Of a stretch of DNA of 64,000 bases, positions 43,901-56,151 are shown one piece after another. The position numbers and the translations under genes are program-made. Under the pieces are notes generated by a model. That model was given only the letters and a program-made list of their open reading frames with translations, was not told the origin of the DNA and did not search any database. Source of the DNA: Amylostereum areolatum (taxonomy: Eukaryota > Basidiomycota > Agaricomycetes > Russulales > Stereaceae); the NCBI GenBank assembly GCA_012932865.1, contig SAXG01000079.1, forward strand, positions 62,001 through 126,000, in the 5' to 3' direction. Within the stretch, counting starts at the first letter, position 1. The number at the start of each line of letters is the position of its first letter.

Positions 43901-46608
43901 GCAACTGCTGGTGGTGTAGGTCTGTCTCAGGTCTGTATGTAAGCGAGACAGTATGTGTGTGTGCGTGTGTGTGCGTGTATGCGTATGGGATATCTGTTCC
44001 TCGGGCCACGCGCGGCGGGACGGCTTGCGTGGAGTGCGCGTGCGCACGACGGTGGACGGTGGACGGCGAGGACGGACGAACGCGCGCGCGCGCAAGTACA
44101 GTGGTAGGGTTCGCCCCCTTCGGCCACCGTCGACATCCATCGAACAATGCACTGATCGTGCACGTAGGACGGGAGATCGCGTGCGTCGGACGGGACGCCC
44201 ACCGCCGCCGCGGATCTCTACCCAAGCTCAAGCGCTCAAGCTCAAGCGCCGCCCTCTCCCCCGCAACGACTCGATCCGCGACATACATGCTTATGCTTAT
44301 GCTTATAAGATCGACGTCGGGAGCACGCAGTGGCACGGCGCTGGGTACTGGCCCATCGCCGGGACGGGAGGCCCGATCGGACGCCGCTCGCCACCGCCCG
44401 CGCCACCGCCCACGCCCAGCGCGGATCTGCGGCGAGCTCAGCCGTGTCGTCGCCCGGGCGAACAGGGGCGAACGGTGTAAGCAAGTAAGTACGCACGCGC
44501 GCAGGCTGCAGACATACGACAAGCATGATCGATGTTCTATCGCGGATCGACCGCCCCCGGGCCCCTCGGCCCCCCTGAACAAAGGACCGTCCTCGCCTTC
44601 GGACGCAGGAGATGGCATGCCCGATCCTACGTGCGCCATGACTCCTGGCACTGCACGCCTCCGCCTCCGCCGCCGCCCACGCATCGAAGCCCACGCCCGA
44701 GCGCGGACGAGGGAACAGGAGGGAACCCTCCGAGCCGCGGCCCCGGTCCCCGCCCCCGCCGCCGCCCCCGCACCCCAACCCTGCCTGCCTGCCTGTCCTC
44801 CCTCCCTCTCCTGCGATCGGGCCTCGACCGGAAAACCTTATCTCACCCCCCGCCCCAACGGCAAGCGCCCCCTCTCCGACCCCCCCGCGTCCTCGTGGGG
44901 CCCCGTCTGTCATCGTCCGCCGGCGCCGGCCGTGCGCGCCTTCACGCAGTACACCGCGAGCGAGGGTGCTCCCCCTGCGCCTCCGCGTCCGCGTCTCCCA
45001 GCGCGGATACGTACATACGTACATACATACACACGGACCCGCGTCTGCCTCTGCACCCCTTCTGCCCTCGCCCCGTCGTCCGCCACCGCCGTATCTCATC
45101 CGGCCTCGCGCGGACAGTGGACATGGGGGAGGGGGGGGAGGGGGGCGCAAGACGCTTTCCCCGCGCGGCGTACCGTCGACGGACCACACCGGAGAATGCC
45201 GTCTCGCATCTCGCACATGATTGTGGATATCGAGCACGAGTACGTACACGGTCGACCATCGCCCAGGGGCTGCTTCGCGCCGGATGCACCTGGCGGGCGG
45301 GACAGGCGTTCCTCGCTCGTGGCTCCGTACGGTAATGCGCGCGCCACCGCGCACCATCGCTCGAGCTCGCCGTCGCGTGCGCGCGCTCCCGCCTCCCTTC
45401 GCCTTTCCGATTCCGAATCATCCATGCGCCCTCCCGCCTCGCCTCGCCCTCGCGTGTTCCCCATCTGAGCAAGCGCGCAGACGCACCCGCCCCCCCCCCC
45501 CCCCGCCCCGGCTCCGAGGAAACGCCCGCCGGATGCCCAGAAACCGTCGCTCAGCGCCGATCGCCCACAATGCACGTCCCCGTCCGCGTCCAACCCCACG
45601 CTCTCCTCCGGGACCCCCGGGCCCATTAAGTTCATCCCCACACCCGTCCACGATCGGCTCCAGACCCGTGCCCGCTCCCGCGCGCCCCCGACCACGAACG
45701 ACGAACGACGAACGATGAACCCGAACCGACATGCGCACCCTCGCTCGATCGGCCGGTCGCAGCGTCCCGGACCGCGCGCCTGACCCGCCCAACTCGAACC
45801 TAATATCCTCCTCCCTCCAGCTTCGACCCTCGACCCCGCGCCCGCCCGTCCCCTAAGCAAAAAGCCCCTTCCCACCCTCGGCCTCGACCCCCCCCCCCCC
45901 CCCATTCACTGCGTTCAGGCCGTTTCTGCGCAGAGTCTGAGTAGCGGACCTAATCAGAGCTACTCGGAATCCCCGAAAAGGTGGTTTTCCCGGACGCGAG
46001 GTGGTCTGAGAAGGGACTTGTTCCGTAGTGTATTAGATAGCTAGTTAGATTCTGAATAGACGAATGCACAGATGTATTCAGTTCCGGAGTAGCGTGAGAC
46101 CCGCCACTTGATCAACAAGATTTTTTGCTCAAGTCAGTTACTCTTTCGTGTCTCACCCCCATCGCGTCTCCCCCCTCCGCCCCCTCCGCTAGCTCATTTC
46201 TCCCTTGGGTTCTTGCCGTCTATCATACCTGCAGCAAACAAGAAAGCGTCGTTGAGCGCGCGCGGTGGCCGAGAAGTTCTTCTGGTGTGCACTTGCTTGA
46301 CATGCGTCAAAACGAACCCCGGCGGGTGTACGATACCTCGGTGGAAGGCGGAGAATCACGCTGCAAGAGATGCTGAGCGCGCACGCCAGCCTGGAGCCAA
46401 CATTCAAGCAGGCCATTCATCCAGCGGGATTCGAGTTCGGAGGAGACGGCTGAGTGACGACGCGTCGGTACCACAACAAAAAAGGGGGCGTTCAGGCGGA
46501 GAGGGTGGCTCGGAGGTGCGTAGTTTTTCTTTTCTTTTTATCACTCATGTGCTGAAGCACTTACAGGAATTTTCACCATCTGAGCTCCCAGTGGACATGG
46601 TTGACCGT
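40910..46608. other. 5.7-kb GC-rich, gene-poor region with simple repeats
   Basis: I cannot support a gene here. Open frames of 150-500 codons occur on both strands in several frames at once, with no conserved motif, which is expected at this GC content. Contents include a C20 run (41619-41638), CCTT and CTCCTT pyrimidine tracts (42480-42540), GATCC repeats (42739-42770), an AT-richer island (42830-43090), a 19-bp minisatellite (43209-43340), a GT-rich microsatellite (43951-43985), and C-runs at 45490-45505 and 45889-45903. Confidence 0.6.
43209..43340 (+). repeat. 19-bp minisatellite
   Basis: Clear units start at 43277, 43296 and 43315 (AAAGTTCAAGACCACGAGC type). More diverged units (GACCAAGATCGCGAGCGAG) precede them. 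Period 19-20 bp. Confidence 0.8.
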
Positions 46609-47519
46609 TCACCGTACCCCATGCGCAACCCCCAAGAACTCATGATGCCTCCGGCCATCAGAAGGAGGGTGGGGGGGATCCATTATATGGAGAGGTACGT
46701 CATCGTAGGTGTTCGTATCGTAAGTGTCTATGTCGTCGTCCGTGTCTTCCGAGTCTGGCGCAAGCGGCGGTGGGGCGTCTCGCTCAACGAAGAGGCTTTG
46801 TGCTTCCCGCAAATTGTCGGGGTCTTTGCAGAGGCCTGCCTGTAGGGCCAGCGTGGAGTCGTCGCGCGTTGACGACCAGACTTGGTACGACGAAGGCTAC
46901 CTGTGTCATGTGCAGGTGAGCCATCCCGACGCACGGTTCGTCCCCTCTGATGATCTTGTTCTGCAGGTACATCTTGATTGGAGCGTGACGGGCGAGCAGG
47001 ATGGCCAAGCAGCAGAGGATCAAGGTCGCGCTCGAACGAGGCAGATGTATGCGATGCTCGGTGGGTGTTTGAGGGATGGGGGCCGGATGGCACCGGTCTA
47101 CGAGCTAATGTTGGTCGGCCACGTGAACGGGAACCGGCACGGCGGCGGGAACGGGAGCGGGAACGAGAACGAGAACGAGAACGAGAACGGGAGGGTGTGC
47201 GGGAATAGGGAGCGCGAGACGGCGAGTACGAGCGAGACCGAGAACCAGGTGAGCGAGAACATCTCATTCGTCGTTTCTTCGGATAGTCTTCCAATCTGCT
47301 CCTTCCAGCCTTTCAGTGTTGCCCCCGACCATCTTCTGCTTCCCTATCGTGTCATCGTAGCTGCGGATACGGGTCCTCGGGAGGTGCGTCCGATCCATAC
47401 CTCACTATATGCGCCTTTTCTGTCGCTGACTTACGCAAGCTCTCGCTTAGCAGTGGCCACAAAGCCTGCAGGATTGGGTCCGCATCTTGGGGAGGGTCGG
47501 GATAGCTGGTTGGCACCAT
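46609..47519 (-). CDS. multi-exon orphan gene, unknown function
   Basis: Exon 1 (47519-47401) encodes MVPTSYPDPPQDADPILQAL... and AEKAHIV-like residues. A 65-bp GTATGG...AGCAG intron joins it to exon 2 from 47335 (RRWSGATLKGWKEQIGRLS, EETTNEMFSLTW). The last exon (46839-46609) follows a 61-bp intron (46900-46840) and encodes AGLCKDPDNLREAQSLFVE, an acidic segment and a PPHPPSDGRR tail. A middle exon ending at 46901 contains NKIIRGDEPCVGMAHLHM. The exact ends of exon 2 and the middle exon are unresolved because a CGTTCT hexamer repeat fills the interval 47140-47240. That repeat gives an Arg-Ser open frame that I consider intronic. No family is recognised. Confidence 0.5.
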
Positions 47520-48318
47520 GGTAGCTAGTGCAAAGTATAGATACAATAAAATAGATTCAATTGATTGTGATTTACGCCTATCAACGGCCACACAAACCCG
47601 GACGGCGGACATCCATATTCGATTAGAAGCGGGGGGCCTAGCCACACCTACACCGAGCTGTTCTGGGCTACCCCGCGCTACTCTGAGCTGCTCCGCTATT
47701 GAACATCTGGCTACACGCCGCCACTCCGGTTCCGTACATCCCACCATTCAGTACCAAACCAAGTCCACCGGTCGGAGCCACGTTGACCCTCACGGATGTC
47801 GGAGTAGGTGGGTGTCCAACACCCGATCTCCCGCCGGCCCCGACCTAACCAGAATCAGAGTCGCGGGTCCTTGAACGCAGTGATTCGCACCCACCCAGAT
47901 CCCAGATCCCAAATCCCCCTCACTCCTTGGCACCCCCCACCCCCCCCCTTTGCCTTCTTTTCCGTGGGCGCGGTCCCAGGCCGGCCGGCCCTATCCGCCA
48001 ACAGGCGCGCTCGGATTCGCAGCTCGCGCCGTTCGTCGGTCGGCCCTTCTCCCCTCCCTCCCTCCCTCCCCCTCGAACTCTGGCTCTCCGGCCTCTGTCT
48101 GTAGGCATGTGAAACCCGACCCCGCAACCTACTCCTTACTTATCTAGAGTTCGACGTGTGTTGAACGTTCGTCCTTGGTCATCCGCCCGCGCGCGACCGC
48201 CCGCCGCCCTCCCCCCCCCCCTCTCCGGCCGGCTTCCTTCTCGAACGGGGCCCAAGCTGAATGGATCTCGACCGTCGTCGGCGTCGTTGTCGATGGGCGG
48301 AGCGGAGGACGGGCCGTG

Positions 48319-48440
48319 GGGGGGGGGGGGGGGGGGGGGGGGGGGTGGACAATGGGGGGGGGTGGACAATGGGGGGGGTGGACAATGGGGGGGGTGGACA
48401 ATGGGGGGGGGGGTGGACAATGGGGGGGGGGGGGTGGACG
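48319..48440 (+). repeat. poly-G run and GTGGACAATGGGGGGG minisatellite
   Basis: A G-run of about 26 is followed by GTGGACAATGGGGGGG units (14-18 bp, varying only in G number), about six copies. The homopolymer lengths are unlikely to be exact. Confidence 0.9.
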
Positions 48441-49142
48441 TGCGTGCGTCAGCGCCAACGTGCATGCGTCGAGGTTGGACGTGCGTGCGTCGAGGTTGGA
48501 TGTGCGATCGCGCGCCAGGGAGGGCTGCGTCCCGGGATCCCCCCTTCGCTCGGCCCAGGGTCCTGTTCGGAGCGCAGAGGACGGGGGGCTCGTCTGGGAT
48601 AGGGGGACAGACGGCGAGCGGGACGGCAAGTCAGCTGGGGGTTGCGCTTGCGCGGCGCGCCCGAAGACGACACAGTGCAGTCGCCTCGGACGCGGTCGTC
48701 GGTCCCACCTCCGACTGCATCGTGCATCGTGGATCCTATCGTGCCATCCCCATCCCATCCCATCCATCATCCATAGACAAGCGAACCCCCCCCCCCCTTC
48801 CTTCCTTCCTTCCTTCCTCCCGATCCCCGCGTTTCGATCCCGAGGAAGGAGAGAGGGCGCTCCGAGGATCCCCCCCTCCCCTCTCACACACAACCGGACG
48901 CAGATCGGGAGGCCGCCCCCGCGCTTCCTCGATAACGATCGGACCCCCCCCCCCTCCCTCCCCTCGCGCTCGACGACGCGAATGGTGCAGCAGCATACGC
49001 ATGCGCGTACGCGAATCGCGTCGACCGCGCCGGCGCCGCTCAGGTACCGCGCGACGCGGACCGTCGTCGGTGTCGACGAGCGCGTCCGCAGGCCAAGCAA
49101 GCAGGCAACGTGGGCAGGGGGCGCTGGGCACCGCTCACACAA

Positions 49143-49194
49143 GCCAACACCAACACCAACACCAACACCAACACCAACACCAACACCAACACCT
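49143..49194 (+). repeat. ACACCA hexanucleotide repeat
   Basis: About eight perfect copies of the 6-bp unit CAACAC. Confidence 0.95.
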
Positions 49195-52014
49195 GGTCGC
49201 CCGCGCGGCTCGCACCGCCCGCCTCTGACAGACAGACACACCCCGTCCCCACTGGCAGCGACGACGTTACCGTCCGCGCGCGATCTTCCCCCCGGCCCCG
49301 AATTCAGCATATATATACATACGCTCAGCCCACTTAAGTTGGAGCTCGCGCACACACGTTCCCCATCCCCATTCCCAGGACCGCCCAACCGCGCCGGACG
49401 CCCGGCCAAACGCACCGTCCGCCTCACGACGGGGACGGGGACGGGGACGAGGACGGGCCACGGCCATCACCATTCGACTGGACCACAAGGGGAGTAGCGG
49501 TCCCTCGGTTATCGAGGTGTGGCGTACCGCCACGCCATCGACTTTCGAAGCCGATCTTTCCTCCCCCCTCCCGCCCGCCCCCGCAGCTTCGAGCGCGCGG
49601 GGGAGGCGTGGACGTCACGCGCGCGGACTGAGCGCCGAGCGCCGAGCCGCTGAGGACGTGGACGTGCGCTGTACCCCATGCATATGGCCTCCGACACCCC
49701 ACCCCTTCCTCTTTCCTCCCTCCTCGCCCCGCCTTCTTCTTCTCTTCGCCCCGTCTTCTCTTCCCTTCTCGTCTCCCTTCAACGCTCCCCCTTCTCGTCC
49801 CCCCTCAACGCTTCCCCTTCCCCCCCTTCTCTCCTCCCTTCTCTCCCCCCCCCCCCCCTTCCCTTCCCTTCTCTTCTCGCCAACCCCCCCTCCCCTCCGT
49901 ATGACGCCCTCGGATGCGCCGGAGGCCGTCACGAGGATGGGATGGGATGGGATGGGATGGGACAGCTTCGCCTTGATGCGCGCGTCCCGCTCCATGCCAG
50001 TGGAACCCCCACAATCAGCCATCGAACGGAACGGCCCCCCTCCCCACGTCCGTCCGGCCCGCGCACCCTCCTCCACCACCACCACCACCACCTCCAACGC
50101 CCCCCAGCCCCCCCCCCCCCCGCGATGCGATCGAACGCACATCCCGCTCCCGCTCCCGCACGCACGCACGCCGTGATCCCTATCCCTGTCCATCTGCACC
50201 GCAACACGAATCCCCGCACCCCGACCCCGCACCCCCCCCAACGGCACCAGCAACAGGCAACAGGCAACGCGTCCGTCGCACGCGCGCCTCCCCCCCTCCG
50301 TACCCGACTTACCCGCGCCCTCTTCCCACGTTAAGCGTTAACTTCAAGTTCACCGTTAAGTACCCCCGCGCTCTCTTCCCGCGTCCGCGCGCGCGCGCGC
50401 CACCGGCGTCTATCGCATCACAAGCTCACAGCGAATGCGAACGACGGGGCGCGAGCGCTCGCCGTGGATTGGCCAGCCTGTGTGCCCAGAAGCGTCGGGC
50501 GGGGCAGTGGGCGGTGGGCGTTGATCGCGCCGGCTCGCGCGCGCCACAAGGATCGCGTCGCGCCGGCTCGCACCGCGACACTTCCTCGCGTACGGCCCAC
50601 ACGAACGATGGCGGTTGCAGTATGTCTGGAGCGGTTGTCGGGCCTCGAGAGCGTCCGAGCGAGGTGAGGGCGAGGGCGAGGGCGAGGGCGAGGGCGAGGG
50701 TGAGGGTGAGGGCGACGTCGGACCGGTTTCGACTTTCGACTTGGCCGACCGTGGCGCGACGAGGGATGGACTCGGAGGTAGGAGGCAGGAGGCAGGAGGC
50801 AGGAGGCAGGAGGCAGGAGGTAGGAGGACGACGGGGTCCGGCCTGAGTGCGCTCGCTTTTCCTCGCCTCCTCTACGCCTTTCCTCGCCTTCTTTCCTCCT
50901 TTCCTCACCTCCTGCTCGGGTCCCCCCCCCGCCATGACCGGGAGGAGCCTCGAGGGCCGCTTCGATGGCGTACTGCATGTCCGTCGTCGCTCCGCGTTCG
51001 CTCTACTCCAGCTTGCTCCATCCCATCCCACTTTGCACTACAGCCTGCTCCGTTCCGCTTCAGTGCCCTACCTTAGTACCTCCTGGGTGCCCCACCCCAC
51101 TTTGCTCTACGCCCACGCCCACGCCCACGCCCACGCCCACACCCACGCCCACGCCCACGCCCCGCCCTGCCTTGCCCGCGCGCACGACTCTGACCGCGCG
51201 GTGCCGCGCCCCATCGCCCGACCCGACCCGTTATAACTTCATGTCAGCATGTACGCGCTCCCGACTCGTACCGCACCGCTGCCACCGCATCGGCCCTCGT
51301 TCCCTCGGCGCCTGCCTGGCACGTCCACTGAAGCCGACGGGGATCGTCGAGTGCACTGTGCAGCGGCGACTCGGGCCCGAAGCGCAAGCAAGCGAACCCG
51401 TTCCCCGCTCCCCGCTCCCCGCTCCTCGTTCCCCCTTCCCCCTTCCCTTCCCGCCTCCCACCTCCCACCTCCCGCCTCCCGCCGCCCGCCGCCCGCCGCC
51501 CGCCGCCCGCCGCCCGCTCATTGACAGACGGTGTGTGCGTGTGCGTGCGTGCGAGCGAGCGTGTGCGCGGACTGAAGTGCCGAGTCCTCGAAGCGTCCAC
51601 GCACTGCGCACGTACGAGTAGTCCGGGTCCGCCATCATGACGGATGCCGGTGCGTTGAACGGCAGCGCGCGTACGGGCAGGCCACGGTCAGAGCGCGGAC
51701 GGGTCGGACGGGTCGGACGGGGCGCATTGTGTGTATGTAAGTTTGTAAGCTTGTAAGTAAAGATGGATGGATACCTGCATACTTACATACGACCGTCCCG
51801 CGGAGTCGCGCGTCGAACCGCGCGCGATCCACGTTCCACACCTTTGAGCTTGAGCGTCGACCGGTCCCGCGACGCTTTTGCTTCTCAATCCATCCATCCA
51901 TTTCATCTGTGTGTGTGTGTGTGTGTGTGTGGGTCTGTCTGTCTGTCTATCGACGCTGGCGGCTTTTCGGATGCGTTCACGCGATGCAGGCCAAAAGTGC
52001 GGTTATGCGGACGC

Positions 52015-52145
52015 GGACAGGGGGACGGATATGGACAGGGAGACGGATACGGATATGGACAGGGAGACGGACACGGACACGGACACGGACACGGACAGGG
52101 AGACGGATATGGACAGGGAGGCGGACACGGACACGGACAGGGAGA
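52015..52145 (+). repeat. hexanucleotide array (GGACAC / GGATAT / GGGAGAC)
   Basis: About 20 six-base units of the type GGACAC or GGATAT, broken at intervals by AGGGAGAC. The higher-order unit GGACAGGGAGACGGATATGG recurs. Confidence 0.9.
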
Positions 52146-53050
52146 CGAGGGGGAACGCGGCTGTGTACTATATACTGTAAGGGCGGAGCACGATACGATA
52201 CGAAACGAAACGAAAAGGGACGCGGGCGGGGACGGGGGCGAGGAACGAAAGCGCGAGGAACTTCTGGGGAGCATGGCATGCATGGGAGCGTGGACGAGGG
52301 ACGGGCGCGCGTGCGCGTTTGGATGAGCACGGGATGGGGGTGGGGGTGGGGCAGCGAAGGGACGGTGGTAGCGAAGAGACGGGACGAGGGACGAGGAAAG
52401 CAGGTGGGGATGTGCGAGGTGCGGGGAGAAGGGAATGAGAAGAGAGAGAGAGAGAGAGAGAGACGGATGCGTTATTGCGTATGCGTATGCGTATGCGCGG
52501 CGGAAGGGAGGGGCTTGCGTGGCAGGGAGGAGATCGTGATCGTGAAAGGGCCGGGGGAGCGCCCGGCGCGAGCAGCAGGAACGGGAAGAGAAAACAAGGA
52601 GAAAAAGAGGACAGCGATGGGTGGTGGGAGACGGGGCGGCGGGTCGGCGGCGGGGAGATGCGGGGATAGCGGATGGGAAAGCGCGGGGGGGGGGGGGGGG
52701 GGGGGGGGGGGGAGTGGGGTGAACAGCTACGTTTTGACGACGACCCGCCGGGTGTGTTTCCCCGCCCGCCGGCGCTCGTGGTACGGTATCGGCCTCCTCC
52801 ACGCCTCGTCCTCCTCCGGCCCCATCCCCATCCCCACCCCGACCCCCATCTCTCCCTCGCGTTCCCTCTCCCTCTCCCCCATCCCACGCTCTCGCTCTCG
52901 CTCTCTATACTCCTCCTACCCAGGCCCATTCCATTCCCGATCCGATCCAACGACGAAGCCGCGTTTTTTTTTTGATCGTGCAGAGGTGTGTTGTGTGCGT
53001 GTGTGTGTGAGGGGGGGAAGGGGAGGGCGGATGAGGGAAGGGCGGACGGA

Positions 53051-53957
53051 CTAGGCGTGACGGAGGGGACGCACCTGAGGCGGCGGTGCGGACGCGGACG
53101 ACGACGACGAGGAGGACAAAGGGAGGCCAGCGCCCGCGGTCCCGGCGGGGGACGGATATCCCGCGTACGCGGGCGGCGGGGGCGGCGCGGCGTGCGCCCA
53201 CGGCGGCGGCTGCCCCATTCCCATCCCATTCCCGCTCCCACTCCCACCCCCGGCCCCGCTCGCGCTGCCGTTGACGAGCACGGGGGGCGGGGGCGCGGCG
53301 GCCTTGGGGGCGAAGTCGGACTCGACGCGGACGCGGATGATCTCCTTGCCGGCCTGGGCGAAGAAGGCGCGTTCCTGGCGGTGGAAGTAGACGCTCGTGG
53401 GCCCGCCCTTGAGGACGGAGAACTGGGAGGGCGGGGGCGGGGGGAAGAGGCGCATGAGGTCGTGGCCGGTGGGCGGGGGCGGGTAGATGCGGGCGTTGGG
53501 GGCGCCGGGGGGGGGAGCGAGGTCGACGTCTGGAGGGGGACGGGCGTAAGGATGGTGTGGGTGGGCGTGGTGGGAGCGGGAGCGGGAGTGGGAGCGAGAG
53601 CGGGAGCGGGACGGGGTGGGGGGGGAGGGGGGGGGAGGGGGGGGAGGTGGAGGTGGACATACGTGGGAGATGGTTGGGGGAGAGCGGGCGGCGGGGAGCG
53701 GCGGAAGTGGAGGAGGAGGAGGGGGGAGGGGGCTGAGAGTGCGAGGGGTGGTGGGAGAGATGCGGTGGGGGCTGTGGGGGCTGCTGTTGTTGTCGCTGCT
53801 GCTGCTGCTGTTGTTGGGATGGCGGTTGGGAGTGATGGGGGTGGTGGGTGTGCATGGGGGGAAGCGGGCCGGAGGAGGGCGTGGGCGGGGGCGGCGACAG
53901 CGAGGGGTCGTGCTGCACCGGCCGCAAGCTGAACTGGTGGATGTGCGCGGTGGCCAT
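53051..53957 (-). CDS. polyglutamine protein with a conserved C-terminal core, two exons
   Basis: Exon 1 is 53957-53663, exon 2 is 53529-53051; the 133-bp intron starts GTATGT and ends CTCCAG. The product has 257 residues. Exon 1 encodes MATAHIHQFSLRPVQHD, Pro-rich sequence, a Gln tract (7 Gln, Arg, 4 Gln) and His-rich sequence. Exon 2 encodes HDLMRLFPPPPPSQFSVLK followed by RQERAFFAQAGKEIIRVRV, a compact, non-repetitive segment unlike the rest and the best sign of a folded or binding region, then a Gly/Ser/Pro-rich tail ending PLRHA. I recognise this as protein-like but cannot name the family. A TATA box precedes the gene. Alternative frames in the same DNA are longer but purely low complexity. 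Confidence 0.7.
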
Positions 53958-54063
53958 GGGGACGGGAACGACGGCGAGAGGGTCGAGAGGGAGCGGAGAA
54001 CGACGGGGGAGGGAAGGAAGGAAGGGGGGGGAAGAATTGAACGCGATAAGGCCCACGGTGGGA

Positions 54064-54071
54064 TTTATATA
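54064..54071 (-). promoter_or_regulatory. TATA box of the polyglutamine gene
   Basis: Minus-strand TATATAAA (GGTATATAAATCCC), 107 bp upstream of ATG 53957. Confidence 0.7.
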
Positions 54072-55935
54072 CCGACCGCGTTGCCGAAGCACGTCAAAGG
54101 CGCGCCAGGCAACCCCCCCTCCCCCCCCCCCTCGGCCATCCCCGCCCCCCGATGGCGATCTAGACGCTGATCTGCGCCAAGCGACGGGGGACGGGCGACG
54201 GGGGCGTGCCTGGTCGCCCGCAACCGGACTGTCAGGGGGGAGGCGTCAGATCTTGGGGACGCGATCTGGCGGACGACCCCGGCTTCTTTTTGCGCGATGA
54301 ATGGGGGGCCCGTCGGCGTCTTTCCCTCGCGTTTTTCTTCCGTCTCGCCGGGGTTTCGCGCCGTGGGTCCGGGGGGTGCCGCGAAGGAAGGAGGGAGGGA
54401 GGGGGAGAGAGAGCGAAGGATCGATCCGGAGGTGCGTTGGAGGGACAGAGAGTCAGAGAGGGACGTGCGATGAGGAATTATAATGAACTTCCGCCGATCT
54501 GGAATCTGATCGTCGCCGTCCCTCCGCGTCCGTTCGCTTCCTTTCTCGCCTCGCCTCGCCTCGCTTCCTCTCCATTCCCATTTTCCATTTACTTACACCG
54601 GTTGGCGCCATCAAATCGGCCTCTTCGCCGTCGCTCCCGGCTCCAGCAACTCCCAGCTCCCAACTCCAAACTCCCACCCTTGCCCTTCCATTTGTACACC
54701 GGCGTCGTGCGCTCTGCTCCTCAACGCCGCCTGGGCCTCGACCACCTCCCCCTTCACGCTCCCCGCCTCGAGCTCCCTCCACTCGCCTTTTCCCACGTCC
54801 CCCCGCCTTCCCTTGCACGCATCGGTATCGAAGGATGTCACGCCCCCTCTCGACCGCCCCGCCCGAGTCACCCCCTCCCCCGCTCTCCAATCAAGAACGA
54901 ACCTCTGGGGGACCGGGCGGAGGCTCAAACTCAAGCGCTTCAGCGCTCATGGCGTCGGTGCCGGCGCCGCGTGCGACGGTGACCATGATTCGTGACCATG
55001 CACCTGCACCTGCACATGCTATGTACATGCACACCCCGGGCCCGATCGAACCCCTGCCATCCTAACGTTCGACGTTCGACGTCCCGTCCGTTCAGCCCCC
55101 CCGACGGCCACGGAGGCCACGCATCGGACATCCAGCAACCGACGGCCTCCTCCCCGCGCGCGCGAAAACGGGAAACTCGGAGGCGCGTGCGGAGAGAGGG
55201 GGGAGGTGGAGGTGGAGGTGGGTGCTCGTGCATGCGTGCGTGTACCGTACGTACGTACATGGTATCGTAGAGTGGTATACTTACGAGCGGGGCGGGATCT
55301 TGGGGGGGGGGGGGGGGGGGACACGGGATGGGCCGACGCGTATATGTATGTATGTACGACATGCATGGTCCAGCTCTCGCGTCTGACGCGCATGGCGGTC
55401 GGGAAGAGTGTGTCGGGCGACGTGTTGGGCGTTTTCTATCGGGGCTCGGAGTAGGGTGCGCGTGGGACCCGCGTCTCCTCTCGACTGCAGGCGAGCTTGA
55501 TCAGGCTTCAGCTTCAGCTCTCTCCTCGACTCGGTGCTTCGCAAGACGGAACGCTCGCCGTCCGCCCAAACGTCCGCCCCACCCGCACCCGTCGTCCCGC
55601 TTCTCGAGCCGCGTCTGCGTCTACGTCTAATAGTACGAGCGCGATGCGGGGCGGTCGAACATCCACTATGGAGATGCACACACACACGCCCCCTCCCCCC
55701 CCCCCCCCCCCCCAACCGAACCGAAATACCCCCCGTCGTCGCACCAGGGTCCAGCACGGCTGGCTTGCTGGCATCCGTAAGTCCGTTATTGCCTGTGCGG
55801 GCGCACAAAAGGCCGTCCGATAATCGATCTCGTATCCGAAAATTCGGCGCGCGCGAATCGAGGCTCGAGGTCGCGCTGCGCATCCGCCATTGTCCCTCCG
55901 CGGGCGTGGTTGGTTGGTTGGTTGGTCTTGCGAGC
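54072..55935. other. intergenic region, GC-rich
   Basis: No supported gene. It holds a G-run (55303-55321), a C-run (55692-55712), short GTAC repeats (55248-55262) and GGTT repeats (55909-55924). Confidence 0.55.
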
Positions 55936-55940
55936 GATGG

Positions 55941-55947
55941 ATAAAAG
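55941..55947 (+). promoter_or_regulatory. weak TATA-like element before the 56 kb gene
   Basis: GGATAAAAGTGAGC, about 90 bp before the first ATG (56033) of the region. Confidence 0.4.
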
Positions 55948-56151
55948 TGAGCCGCGCCTCTTTTCTCACTCTCCTCCCATTCTCTCTTCCGCCCACACCA
56001 CACCACATCGCCCGCCCACCCCTTCCGCTCCGATGCCCATCGACCGACCGCGCACGCCTCGCAAGACGGCCAGCACCCGCGCCCCGACGAAACGCGAGAG
56101 CACGGCGCACGCCCACGGCAAGGCAGAGCCCGAGCGCGCGAGTCCCCGCCC

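Larger units (their letters stand above)
47520..53050. other. 5.5-kb simple-repeat-rich region without supported gene
   Basis: Contents in order: an AT-rich leader (47524-47580); G-run 48319-48344 followed by a GTGGACAATGGGGGGG minisatellite to 48440; CTTC repeats (48801-48820); an ACACCA repeat (49145-49194); GGGAT and CCA repeats (49937-49960, 50078-50094); GAGGGC repeat (50666-50713); AGGAGGC repeat (50780-50830); CCCACG repeat (51109-51165); CCCGCCG repeat (51475-51515); GT and GTCT repeats (51907-51950); a GGACAC/GGATAT hexamer array (52015-52145); GA repeat (52442-52463); G-run 52686-52713. Long open frames on both strands arise from these repeats. Confidence 0.6.

Noticed and set aside
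43957..45468. 503-codon plus-strand open frame
   Set aside because: Opposite strand has a 371-codon frame over the same bases; composition is Arg/Pro/Ala noise and it translates a GT repeat.
46728..47294. RS-rich protein resembling an SR splicing factor
   Set aside because: The Arg-Ser run comes from a CGTTCT repeat, there is no RNA-recognition motif, and flanking exons in other frames fit a spliced gene better.
48144..49497. Overlapping 350-440 codon frames on both strands
   Set aside because: They translate G-runs and 6-bp repeats (for example Gly-Val and Thr-Asn repeats); no conserved segment.
49143..52145. CRISPR-like spaced repeats
   Set aside because: Repeats are contiguous 6-bp microsatellites without spacers, and the genome is eukaryotic.
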